Shown here piece after piece: positions 23,902 to 32,386 of a stretch of 58,734 nucleotides of DNA. Position 1 is the stretch's first letter. Each line of letters starts with the position of its first letter. The stretch is from Vibrio aestuarianus (GTDB taxonomy: Bacteria > Pseudomonadota > Gammaproteobacteria > Enterobacterales > Vibrionaceae). Under the pieces are notes generated by a model, which saw nothing but the letters and a program-made list of their open reading frames with translations, was not told the origin of the DNA and ran no database searches. Position numbers and translations under genes: made by a program. The stretch is from contig NZ_JAAZTU010000029.1 of assembly GCF_012395185.1 (NCBI RefSeq), positions 1-58,734 on the forward strand, read 5' to 3'.

Positions 23902-26076
23902 TCAATACTTCACTTGATAATTCAAGGTGAAGGTACGGCCACGACCTTTATAGTCATAAGCCTCTGCCGCGTAATGAGACGAGTACACATTTTGTGCACG
24001 CTGACCCCAAATCGTGGTGTATTCTTTATTCAATAAATTTGAAATGCCGAAACCTAAACTACCCACAGGTAATTGGTAACTTCCGACAAAATCAAATGTG
24101 GTGTAACCATTCAAGGTATTATCGTCTGCATCCGTGTAATCGAACATGGTTTGACTTTGCAGTTTAAGAGCGAAATCTGACTCATACCAACCAATCCACG
24201 AACCGGCTTTCGAAGTACTTGCAGAACCAATAGAGATGTCTTTCCACTCATTATCAATTTTCTTTTCTGATTTCACGTAATGACCGTACCCCCCCACTTG
24301 AACAGCGTCTGTTAACCAATAAGAAAGCATCGCTTCCAAACCATATACACGGTTTTTATCTTCGATTTCCTTAATCAGTAATGAGTTTTTATCGTAGGTT
24401 ATTGATTTATCAGATTCTGAGTAATACGCAGCGGTTTGTAGCGAAAGCGCCTCTTTGTCTAGTCGGTAACCTACTTCAAAGCTGTTAGTTTTTATACCAG
24501 ACAGTTTAGAATCGTTGACGTTAATGCTCTTGTTCAATGTATAGTGACCGTCAGCATCAGGGGTGTTACTGTAATCACCTTGGCCATACCATTTAGCAGG
24601 ATCGGCTAAATCAAAACCTTGCGAGAAGTTTGCCCATAGCTGTGATTCATGGTTAAGCTTATAGAGTGTCCCTAGATTGAAGAGCCCAATGGTGTAATCC
24701 GTTTCGCCACCTGGTACCGCATCAGCTGAAGTGCCATTTCCGGCTGCAATCGCTTTTTGCTGTTTAGCACCAACAAAATCACCAATCTCATTGTTCATGT
24801 ATTGGTAACGGTAACCACCTTGCAATGACCAATCATCCGTTAAAGCATAATCCCCCTGCACAAATGCAGCGATAGAGGTCACATCCGTATTAGCATAGCG
24901 CCCTACTGTCGCATAAGTACGGTTGATCAATTGACCACTGGCATTTGCCACTACGGGGTCAAACAATGCTTGATTTGACGTAAATTGATCGACATAAGCA
25001 TCCACACCATAAACCAATTGGAAACGCTCAAAGTTTTTCGATAGCGCTGCTTTGAGTGAGATTACATCCGTCGTTTGTTGCGATGCACTTTGATAATACG
25101 GTGTAAAAGTGAGATCTTCTTTGCGATACGAAAATTCAGCCAACAGTTGATGACTGAAGAATGCTGTGTTGCTATATACAACACCAAGCATAATGCGTTC
25201 AGTACCTTGTTGGCGATCAGATTCAAAACCGTCACGCACTTCAATATCATTTTTACTTTTAATGTATAAACCATAAGGTGAGTCTTGCTGATTATCATAA
25301 TATTGAGCAAGTAGGTTAAGTTGTTTAGTTTCTGAGATCTGTATCCCCATGGTTAACAACGTATCAACAAGCGTATTGAACTGAAGCGAGCCTTGCGAAA
25401 TATCTGGCGTAACAATCGTGCCATCAGCATCGTAGAAACCTTGTGTCTCTCCGTATACGACTGAAGCTCGCGCTTGAAGACGGTCATTGCCGCCTGAAAT
25501 CGACTGTGCCATTTTATAATCAAAATCATCACTCGTGTTAAAACCAGAACGACCACTAACGTAGCTTTCAAACTCTAATTCTTCACTCTGTGACTTTTTG
25601 GTGATGATGTTAATAACACCACCCGTAGCTCCAGCTCCATAGATTGAGGTCGAACCCGATAATACTTCAATGCGATCAATATTAAATGGGTCAATGGCAT
25701 CAAGGTTGCGACTAATTTGACGTGAAGATTGTAAGGTCACCCCATCAATCATTACCAACATCGCACGACCACGTAAATTTTGACCGTAGTTTGTACGTCC
25801 TTCTGTCGCGACATCCAATGAAGGTACGGCTATCGCTAATATTTCACCTAGGCTTTTACCACCACGATACTCGCGTTCAATGGTTTCAGAATCAACATAC
25901 CAAACCGTTCCTGGAATCTCACTGATGGCTTTTGGCGCACGGCTGGAAACGACAACCATTTTGTCTTGTGTAGATTTGATTTCTTCAGCCACTGATGCTG
26001 TTGGTACAAATGCCATTGCAGACACAACTGCTGCTGCAATAGACGTTAATGTAAATATCCTTTTTTGAGCTTTCAT
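23902..26076 (-). CDS. iutA: TonB-dependent ferric aerobactin receptor IutA
   Basis: This 724-residue outer-membrane siderophore receptor has a signal peptide ending near SVA and a TonB-box-like DKMVVVSS. The plug segment, SRTNYG-like GRTNYGQNLRGRAMLVMIDGV followed by SGSTSIYGAGATGGVINI, is close to E. coli IutA. A 22-strand barrel ends in an aromatic-terminated strand. It would take up ferric aerobactin using energy from the TonB2 system encoded at 39477-41034. The start at 26076 is chosen because an extra 11 codons upstream precede the signal peptide. A Fur-like box 45 bases upstream suggests its own iron-regulated promoter although it lies after iucD. Confidence 0.93.
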   Translation of the reverse strand: MKAQKRIFTLTSIAAAVVSAMAFVPTASVAEEIKSTQDKMVVVSSRAPKAISEIPGTVWYVDSETIEREYRGGKSLGEILAIAVPSLDVATEGRTNYGQNLRGRAMLVMIDGVTLQSSRQISRNLDAIDPFNIDRIEVLSGSTSIYGAGATGGVINIITKKSQSEELEFESYVSGRSGFNTSDDFDYKMAQSISGGNDRLQARASVVYGETQGFYDADGTIVTPDISQGSLQFNTLVDTLLTMGIQISETKQLNLLAQYYDNQQDSPYGLYIKSKNDIEVRDGFESDRQQGTERIMLGVVYSNTAFFSHQLLAEFSYRKEDLTFTPYYQSASQQTTDVISLKAALSKNFERFQLVYGVDAYVDQFTSNQALFDPVVANASGQLINRTYATVGRYANTDVTSIAAFVQGDYALTDDWSLQGGYRYQYMNNEIGDFVGAKQQKAIAAGNGTSADAVPGGETDYTIGLFNLGTLYKLNHESQLWANFSQGFDLADPAKWYGQGDYSNTPDADGHYTLNKSINVNDSKLSGIKTNSFEVGYRLDKEALSLQTAAYYSESDKSITYDKNSLLIKEIEDKNRVYGLEAMLSYWLTDAVQVGGYGHYVKSEKKIDNEWKDISIGSASTSKAGSWIGWYESDFALKLQSQTMFDYTDADDNTLNGYTTFDFVGSYQLPVGSLGFGISNLLNKEYTTIWGQRAQNVYSSHYAAEAYDYKGRGRTFTLNYQVKY

Positions 26077-26120
26077 TTTATCTTTCTCTGTTACTTCATA
26101 TAGTTGCAATTATCGGAATT

Positions 26121-26139
26121 GATAATAATACTCATTTGC
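26121..26139 (-). promoter_or_regulatory. Fur box upstream of iutA
   Basis: GATAATAATACTCATTTGC matches 15 of 19 positions of the classical Fur box. It lies in the 149-base gap between iucD and iutA. Confidence 0.75.
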
Positions 26140-26225
26140 CACTTCATTACCATATAAAATGAAAAAACAATGTGAATTTATAATGATATGGCAGGCGGCA
26201 TTTTCGAAAATATTCAACAAGTTGA

Positions 26226-27533
26226 TTATTCTACAAGCTCAGCGATACGACTTTCACTGACCCACTCAATCATTCCTCGTCCTGTGTCTAAATCAAAAAC
26301 AGTTTTCTGGCAAAGTTGATTGATGATCCTAGCACTACGCCACGCCATTAAACTCAACTGCGGCTCAGAAATACCATGTGTATGCATTCCTGCATTGACC
26401 GCAAAGATCTTATTGCGAGCACTTCCCTTCCACTGAAGTTCGAAGTTCTCACTCAGTTGATAACGTCCCTGCTTATCTAGCTCCAACATCGGCAAGATAG
26501 TGTCTAAACAGGTTGGATATGGCGCACTAAACCCCGTGGCCAAAATAATAATATCGGCTTGATGAACTTCGTTTTGTTGACTGAGGGCATTAAATGCTGC
26601 CGCCTCAAATCCATTTTTAGTTTGATTAAGTTGGTTCAAACTTCGATGTGGCAATAACCTCACCCATTTATCTTGTTTCAATACATCAAAGCGATGATAT
26701 AACTCACGATAAATATCCAAAATAGCCGCTTGAGTGATCCCATCAGATGTCAGCTTTTGTGCTGCAATTTCCGTTTTCTTTACCTTTGGCGATAGACCAA
26801 CAAACGCATCAACATATTCTGGTGTAAAGAACTCATTGGTGAATGCTGCTTCATCTAAAGGTTGAAAATTAGAACGACGAGATAGCCAATCAAGTGAGCG
26901 AGGTTGCCCCCATTTAGCACGTAATGCATTAATAAAAATGTCTGCGCCACTTTGCCCTCCACCAACAATTAGCACCCGCTTGTCGGTAAAGTCTCGCTCT
27001 CTTAACCCCATTTCAGCAGCATGAAATACTCGTTCACCGATATGTGGTTTAGCACAGTTAGGCATGTAAGGTACTTTTCCGGTACCTATACATAAATTTT
27101 TAGCGAAATAACGGCCATGTGTAGCATGGATTTCAAATTCATTGCCCGTATGTTCAATGTGTTCGATTTTACTTGAGAACTGAACATTTGGTAGTTGATG
27201 TGCTGCCCAAGCGAGGTAATCTGAAAATTCATGGCGACTGATACAGCCCAATTCTGCCGATAAAAATCGATAGAATTTCTTATTTTTAACTAAGTAGGAT
27301 AAGAATGAATAAGGGCTTTCAGGGCAAACCGCACTGACTAAATCTTTTAAAAACATGGTTTGCATATGAGTATTATCGAGCAACAAGCCTGGGTGCCAGC
27401 AAAAGGATTCAGCACGTTCAAAAAATTGGGCATTCACGCTCGGGTTTTGCATCAATAGCGCGGCAACACTCAAGTTAAATGGACCAACACCAATACCGGC
27501 GATGTCCAACATTTGATTCGAGGAATTATTCAT
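26226..27533 (-). CDS. iucD: Lysine N6-hydroxylase IucD
   Basis: This 435-residue flavin-dependent N-monooxygenase hydroxylates the side-chain amine of lysine, the first step of aerobactin synthesis. The FAD-binding GIGVGPFNLSVAALL is near the N-terminus and an NADPH-binding VLIVGGGQSGADIF lies near residue 190. The C-terminal ATGFSAPYP is the family's substrate/FAD motif. It is the last gene of iucABCD, about 14 bases after iucC, and follows AAGGA. The neighbouring iucA, B and C make lysine rather than ornithine the likely substrate. Confidence 0.95.
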   Translation of the reverse strand: MNNSSNQMLDIAGIGVGPFNLSVAALLMQNPSVNAQFFERAESFCWHPGLLLDNTHMQTMFLKDLVSAVCPESPYSFLSYLVKNKKFYRFLSAELGCISRHEFSDYLAWAAHQLPNVQFSSKIEHIEHTGNEFEIHATHGRYFAKNLCIGTGKVPYMPNCAKPHIGERVFHAAEMGLRERDFTDKRVLIVGGGQSGADIFINALRAKWGQPRSLDWLSRRSNFQPLDEAAFTNEFFTPEYVDAFVGLSPKVKKTEIAAQKLTSDGITQAAILDIYRELYHRFDVLKQDKWVRLLPHRSLNQLNQTKNGFEAAAFNALSQQNEVHQADIIILATGFSAPYPTCLDTILPMLELDKQGRYQLSENFELQWKGSARNKIFAVNAGMHTHGISEPQLSLMAWRSARIINQLCQKTVFDLDTGRGMIEWVSESRIAELVE

Positions 27534-27547
27534 CGTATTTTTCCTTA

Positions 27548-29305
27548 TTATTGAGTCACTAGATAAAGTGGATTATCTAACTGGTCGTCCATATCAGGCA
27601 GCATGCGTGATACGCTGCCGTCAGTGCTGTGCCGAAATTTCGCAAGGTTTAAACCGATGCGTAAAATTCGAGGTTTAAAGAGATCGAGGCGAGTAAAACG
27701 TTCATTCAGATCAGGGTTTTCAGCCATATACCGTTGAATCGATTGTCCAAGCAAAGAATAAAAAGTGGCTTCATTAACACCGAGGCGTATCATCAAAGGT
27801 GAAATAAACCGTAGTACGGTAACAAAATGGCCTGTTTGTAAATCATGGATAATCAAGGAGTCCGGTAATTTAACCGTCACCTCTTTCACTTCCTTAGGTA
27901 ACAATGATTGCTCAGGTAATTCTCTATCAATCAAGCGCATATCACCTTGGAAATCTTTAAGTAAAATACGTTTAGGCACATGCTTTTCAAGCACTAAGGT
28001 GATGTTTTGACCGTGAGCAATTAAAGATACGCCATACTTGACTAACAAGTGATAAAACGGAATCACCACCACATCAAAGAGTTGGCTTAACCACGCTAGA
28101 GAAGACAAGCCTGAAGCTTGAATATACTCAGCAACCAATGGATTCCCTTTGTTATCGCATTCCATTAATGCCGCCATTAATATCGATTTTTCATGACGTG
28201 CTAGTTTTGAGTGGGCCGATTCGCGCCAAATTACGCCCAACAATTCATGATAACGATAGGGGGCTTTAGCCAATTGCTGATAATCCTGCTGAGCAACAAA
28301 TGCTGCCGCAGGTTCTTGTAGTACTTGTGCCTGTTTATCCAGCAGTATCGGGTCAGTTTGAAACACGTGATCAATCCATTCAGACGCCAGTGGACCAGCC
28401 AAAATATAGCGCCCAGGAATACCGCGATAGCACGAAGTATTCATAATAGTCAGTGGCAATTTTATGTCATAACCATTCGGGCGAGTGACATTACTTAAGG
28501 TACGTAAGGAAAGCTGAGGTAAAAATTCATCACCATACTCTCCTAAATAAATGATCGTTTTTTGCGCCAATTCACGTACAAAAAGCAGTGATAGTTTTTT
28601 ATGCCATTGCCAAGGATGAACAGGAACAAGTGTGTACTGTTCTGGGTCAACGTTATAACTGAAAATTTGTTGCTTGATGCCTTTCAGGTCATCACTACTC
28701 ATCGCTGAAAGTACCAAGTCTTGCCAGTCTAGATTTTTTCCTATGGCTTGCTCGACATTTGAACGTTCAATCGCCACCCAACACAATTGGAATGCCTTTT
28801 GTGCCTCTGGTGCATAACACTGAAGATCATCACTTCCCCAACCTCTTCGCCCTTTATTAAAGGCAAATTTGGGATGCCCATTAAATAGGCTTTGTTGCTG
28901 TTCACAAGACATGCTGGCAAGTTCGTTAGCCGTTAGCCCTTGCTTTAGTAAGGCTAACTTACAATCTCCTAGCAATGTAGCATTGAGATCTTCAAAATGT
29001 TCAGCCAACACCTCATCGTTAATCTCTAATTGTGTTTGGATATCCAACATGAATGTTGAAGCAAGAATGTCGGAAAAATGACCATCCTCTTCTCGTTTCA
29101 ATGTTGTCGAGTCAAATACAACTTGCCCCCAAATATTCGCCTGACCACATCCAGAATATATAACGCCACTTTCTAGCGAAAGCGAAAAACCGTCAGGTAT
29201 GGTTTTAAGTTCAAATGCTTGTTCATAAGCTAATTCACTCATTAGCTTTGCGACCATTTTTCTATTCGCATCTTGCCAGTAGAGATGTAAAGCCTGTTGT
29301 TCCAT
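27548..29305 (-). CDS. iucC: Aerobactin synthase IucC
   Basis: This 585-residue NIS (IucA/IucC family) synthetase joins the second N6-acetyl-N6-hydroxylysine to the citrate intermediate and completes aerobactin. The ATP-binding region shows NGHPKFAFNKGRRGW, VPVHPWQWHKKL and the SLRTLSNVTRP segment, and an iron-transport C-terminal domain follows. AAAGGA is eight bases from the second of two nearby ATGs, which overlaps the iucB stop as TAATG, so I start there. Its position as third gene in an E. coli-like iucABCD order supports IucC. Confidence 0.94.
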   Translation of the reverse strand: MEQQALHLYWQDANRKMVAKLMSELAYEQAFELKTIPDGFSLSLESGVIYSGCGQANIWGQVVFDSTTLKREEDGHFSDILASTFMLDIQTQLEINDEVLAEHFEDLNATLLGDCKLALLKQGLTANELASMSCEQQQSLFNGHPKFAFNKGRRGWGSDDLQCYAPEAQKAFQLCWVAIERSNVEQAIGKNLDWQDLVLSAMSSDDLKGIKQQIFSYNVDPEQYTLVPVHPWQWHKKLSLLFVRELAQKTIIYLGEYGDEFLPQLSLRTLSNVTRPNGYDIKLPLTIMNTSCYRGIPGRYILAGPLASEWIDHVFQTDPILLDKQAQVLQEPAAAFVAQQDYQQLAKAPYRYHELLGVIWRESAHSKLARHEKSILMAALMECDNKGNPLVAEYIQASGLSSLAWLSQLFDVVVIPFYHLLVKYGVSLIAHGQNITLVLEKHVPKRILLKDFQGDMRLIDRELPEQSLLPKEVKEVTVKLPDSLIIHDLQTGHFVTVLRFISPLMIRLGVNEATFYSLLGQSIQRYMAENPDLNERFTRLDLFKPRILRIGLNLAKFRHSTDGSVSRMLPDMDDQLDNPLYLVTQ

Positions 29306-30231
29306 TACCATTGTCCTTTAAAAAATTCGCTGCGAGTTTGCATCAACAGAGCCGAGCGTTTATGCGGGAAGTTAAACTCGAAACATTTTCGATAACCGAC
29401 CTGCTCTATTCGGTTAAACAAACGGTGATTGTCTGACCTTGGTTCTAATACAATGCGTTGTGTCCTGTTATCATCAATAAATAGGTAATGAGTAATAGCT
29501 TTCATCCATGCATCAAAAAATCGTGGACCACGGAATTGCTCTTCACCGACTAATAAGTGAATACCCCGGTCGTAAGGTTGAACATCGTAATAAGAGCTTA
29601 AACGATCTTCAGCTACCCAATACGCCTCAACATAACCAAATGGTTGTCCATCAAATTCACCAATTAATGGGATGATGTGGGGGTCATTCAGCTGTTCAAC
29701 AGCAAACTCCGCTAACTTCTCTTGGCTCCACGCTTGCTCCCAGAAATGTGCTACTCGAGGGTCATTCATCCAACGGGCAAAGCGAAGCAGATCTTTCTCG
29801 ATATCAAATACTCGAAAAGAAACGTTCGTTTGGGCGTCATAGTCAAAACGTTCATACACTATTCCACTTGGCATAGGTGGCCTTTGGGGATGATGACGAT
29901 ATTGAACATGAGTTTGAACTTCGTTGAACGGAAATTGACTTGAAGTTAAATGTTTATGCCAATGCAAAGGCAATTGATAGAAACACGCTCGGCTCAGGAT
30001 ATAAGCCTTAAAAATGGGCAGTTTCACTGCTATTTGTTGCCAAACTAAAGCGTTACCCGGGAAAAATTGAACTTCATCAATACCGCGATCTTGGCTAAAA
30101 AGCCGATCGAGATCGCTAAATAACTGGACTAAAACATCACAATGTTCGAGATCGGAAAGCGAAAGTGTCAAATTCAGTTCAACGGGTTTCTCTGCTGCTT
30201 GTTTAACGGTAAAAGTGGCAAAACTAGACAT
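29305..30231 (-). CDS. iucB: N6-hydroxylysine O-acetyltransferase IucB
   Basis: This 308-residue GNAT-fold enzyme acetylates N6-hydroxylysine to make the hydroxamate ligand of aerobactin. The C-terminal acetyltransferase core includes FGYVEAYWVAEDRL, the GIHLLVGEEQFRGPRFFDAW acetyl-CoA region and VLEPRSDNHRLFNRIEQVGY, the signature shared with siderophore acetylases. The N-terminal half is the family's extension. It overlaps iucA by eight bases and iucC by one, so the operon is tightly coupled. Confidence 0.94.
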   Translation of the reverse strand: MSSFATFTVKQAAEKPVELNLTLSLSDLEHCDVLVQLFSDLDRLFSQDRGIDEVQFFPGNALVWQQIAVKLPIFKAYILSRACFYQLPLHWHKHLTSSQFPFNEVQTHVQYRHHPQRPPMPSGIVYERFDYDAQTNVSFRVFDIEKDLLRFARWMNDPRVAHFWEQAWSQEKLAEFAVEQLNDPHIIPLIGEFDGQPFGYVEAYWVAEDRLSSYYDVQPYDRGIHLLVGEEQFRGPRFFDAWMKAITHYLFIDDNRTQRIVLEPRSDNHRLFNRIEQVGYRKCFEFNFPHKRSALLMQTRSEFFKGQW

Positions 30232-31999
30232 GAGAATACTCTTTAATGCTGATTAAGGGATTAGGCAAATCGAAATAAATCACCGCAGGATCTGGAATAG
30301 AGTTTTCATTGAAGTTCTGCAAATAGCAGTAAAAATTACCCTTGCAGCATAATGTGTCGCTGTCTAGTACGTAATCTAAACATGCTGAATCTCGTATTTC
30401 ACTAAAGTGCAATGCTTCAAGATGTTGGCGTAGAACGCGTAGTAGCCCTTGTTCCGATATATCACAGTGAGAAGCAATCGAACTGATGACATTAAAGGTG
30501 GAATTAATCACCAAATAATAAGCGAAGTAACGACGCACTTTTTCTTGATTCCAATAGTTTTCCACATCGTTTTTGCTTTCACTTAACTGCTGAGAAAAGC
30601 GCTCAAAGGCGAGATCGGTATATCCCGTACCTTGGCAATCTCGGTAATACATACCAACTGGAAATCCATTGTCCATTTGCAATACTATGTTTTGTTGATG
30701 CGCTAAAAACACCACACCAAAATTAGCCTGTAAAGCAAATAGTGGTACCACTACATGGCGGCAGTAAGCGCTAAACCAATCAAGTGCAACATCTTTTACC
30801 AAGCTGTTGTTTTCATTAGCGATAGAATGAATTCTTGCAGCACTTAACGACGCACTAGACCATGGGTTTTGTTGAGTTAAGGTTGCTAACACCACCGCTT
30901 CTTGATCTATTTGAGATTGCAGCGGGTTATCACGAAAAACCACCAAACTTTCGTCGATCACATCTCCTTTCTGATCAATCAAACCAACAAAAGCAGGCTC
31001 TTGCATTACTTGAAAGCCACGTCCTTTACCTTGTGTGCCACTCAGATCAGTATCATGGAAAAGTTGGTTGAGGCGCGTCCCCCGAACCACTTCTTTTAGT
31101 GATAAATTTCGAATTGAATTGGTTAATTTTACGCTTAAAGAAAATTTCAACATATAAGGCATTGAAGGGCTGTATAGCGAGCGAGTGGACGAGGTTGGGT
31201 ACCATGTCGCACCAAATTCACCGAAATCTTCGATTAAGCCTTGTTCGAGATACTGAATAATATCACGATGTTTTTTGAACCATTGCCACTGCCATGGGTG
31301 AACAGGAAAGAGTAAATAGCCTTCGGGTATCTCCCCCACGACCATTTTAGCCAGCATGGTATCGGCCTCTAAAAACTCTTCAAGTCGTTGCTGCACAGTA
31401 AGCTCTGCGGAACTGCCTGAAATGGTAATACTTGGGTGAACAGCTAACCAACGTAGTGCAAACTGCCCTCCAAACTCTGGTGAATAAAGCGCAGCATCAT
31501 CTGCGGTGAACTGTTCACGACTTTTCGGTGCAGGATGGACAGAATGTCCGACTAATAATCCTTGTTCGGCCTGTTGAAAATTTAACGCATCATTAAACAG
31601 TGACTGTCCATAAGGATTTTTTAAAATGGCTTGATGGGTATTAGTACTGCTTTCTAGTACACGGGTTATAAAAATGTCACTTTGTTCAGCGGTTAATAAG
31701 CCAACCAGTGAAGGCTCATGCATAATCGCGTTCAAGACTGAGGTGAAATCAAGGGGAGTATTATTTTCTCCTAATGCATAAGCGGGAAAATGATATTGAT
31801 GTAAACCTAAAGATGAGACATAGCGTAGCGGAATATAAATAGCGGATTGTTCTGATCGTGGTATGCAGTAAAATGACTTATCTCCTTCAATAACAATCGA
31901 AATCGAGTCGCACTCTCTAGCAAGTGCATTTAAGAAACAAGCAGCAGCGACATCATTGATGATCGGCTGTTGTTGCTCTGGGTAAGGTATGTTTTCCAT
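30224..31999 (-). CDS. iucA: N2-citryl-N6-acetyl-N6-hydroxylysine synthase IucA
   Basis: This NIS synthetase condenses citrate with the first acetylated hydroxylysine. The 591-residue protein begins with VAAACFLNALARE, close to the N-terminus of E. coli IucA. It carries the ATP-binding GHSVHPAPKSR and FPVHPWQWQW and the STSSTRSLYSP-type loop. I start at the ATG at 31999 rather than the GTG ten codons upstream, since this matches the family N-terminus. It is the first gene of iucABCD, with a Fur-like box close upstream. Confidence 0.94.
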   Translation of the reverse strand: MENIPYPEQQQPIINDVAAACFLNALARECDSISIVIEGDKSFYCIPRSEQSAIYIPLRYVSSLGLHQYHFPAYALGENNTPLDFTSVLNAIMHEPSLVGLLTAEQSDIFITRVLESSTNTHQAILKNPYGQSLFNDALNFQQAEQGLLVGHSVHPAPKSREQFTADDAALYSPEFGGQFALRWLAVHPSITISGSSAELTVQQRLEEFLEADTMLAKMVVGEIPEGYLLFPVHPWQWQWFKKHRDIIQYLEQGLIEDFGEFGATWYPTSSTRSLYSPSMPYMLKFSLSVKLTNSIRNLSLKEVVRGTRLNQLFHDTDLSGTQGKGRGFQVMQEPAFVGLIDQKGDVIDESLVVFRDNPLQSQIDQEAVVLATLTQQNPWSSASLSAARIHSIANENNSLVKDVALDWFSAYCRHVVVPLFALQANFGVVFLAHQQNIVLQMDNGFPVGMYYRDCQGTGYTDLAFERFSQQLSESKNDVENYWNQEKVRRYFAYYLVINSTFNVISSIASHCDISEQGLLRVLRQHLEALHFSEIRDSACLDYVLDSDTLCCKGNFYCYLQNFNENSIPDPAVIYFDLPNPLISIKEYSHV

Positions 32000-32027
32000 A
32001 ATGCGTCTTTGTGTTTTTATTGTTAAC

Positions 32028-32046
32028 ACAAATGCTAATCATTCTT
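32028..32046 (-). promoter_or_regulatory. Fur-like box upstream of iucA
   Basis: The + strand reads ACAAATGCTAATCATTCTT, 13 of 19 Fur-box matches. A second AT-rich half-site (TTATTTGCATAATC) lies beside it. It precedes iucABCD. Confidence 0.65.
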
Positions 32047-32386
32047 ATTTGCATAATCAACCTATTTTTTATATTTACTGGTACAATGAAACACTTTTTA
32101 TTTCTAACACTTGTGCAATACCAATCACCGTAAATAAGTACTCAAAAATAGCGTAGAAAAAATGCTTGCTAACAAAGCGGGATTTTTCGATAACTACTTG
32201 TTCCACAATCAAAAATTCTAACGCCGTTATCGAGAGTTTTAACAAGCTAGCGAGTATGAGCGGTTCTTTACTGCGATTGGTATAATACGTTCGGTTTGTG
32301 CTTCACATATATTTAACCGTTTGTTACGTCGATAAAAACAACTTCAATAGTCTGCTTTTATATGTTGGTAAATTATAGCTCATCGG
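32030..32386. other. Intergenic region between iucA and fhuB
   Basis: This stretch of about 357 bases holds the Fur-like box next to iucA and the MITE-like element (both listed). The rest, 32283-32386, is AT-rich and shows no gene or clear terminator. Confidence 0.6.
32119..32282. mobile_element. MITE-like element with terminal inverted repeats
   Basis: Both ends carry imperfect 16-base terminal inverted repeats, TACCAATCACCGTAAA on the left and the complement of TACCAATCGCAGTAAA on the right (14 of 16 identical). The similarity continues inward (TCA and GC-TAG stretches). The 164-base element holds no gene and sits in the intergenic space between iucA and fhuB. This fits a non-autonomous miniature inverted-repeat element. 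No second copy was found in the window. Confidence 0.6.

Noticed and set aside
23902..32046. Vibrioferrin (pvs) locus
   Set aside because: Presence of IucD-type lysine hydroxylase, IucB acetylase and an IutA-like receptor in iucABCD order fits aerobactin; vibrioferrin synthesis needs neither hydroxylase nor this acetylase.
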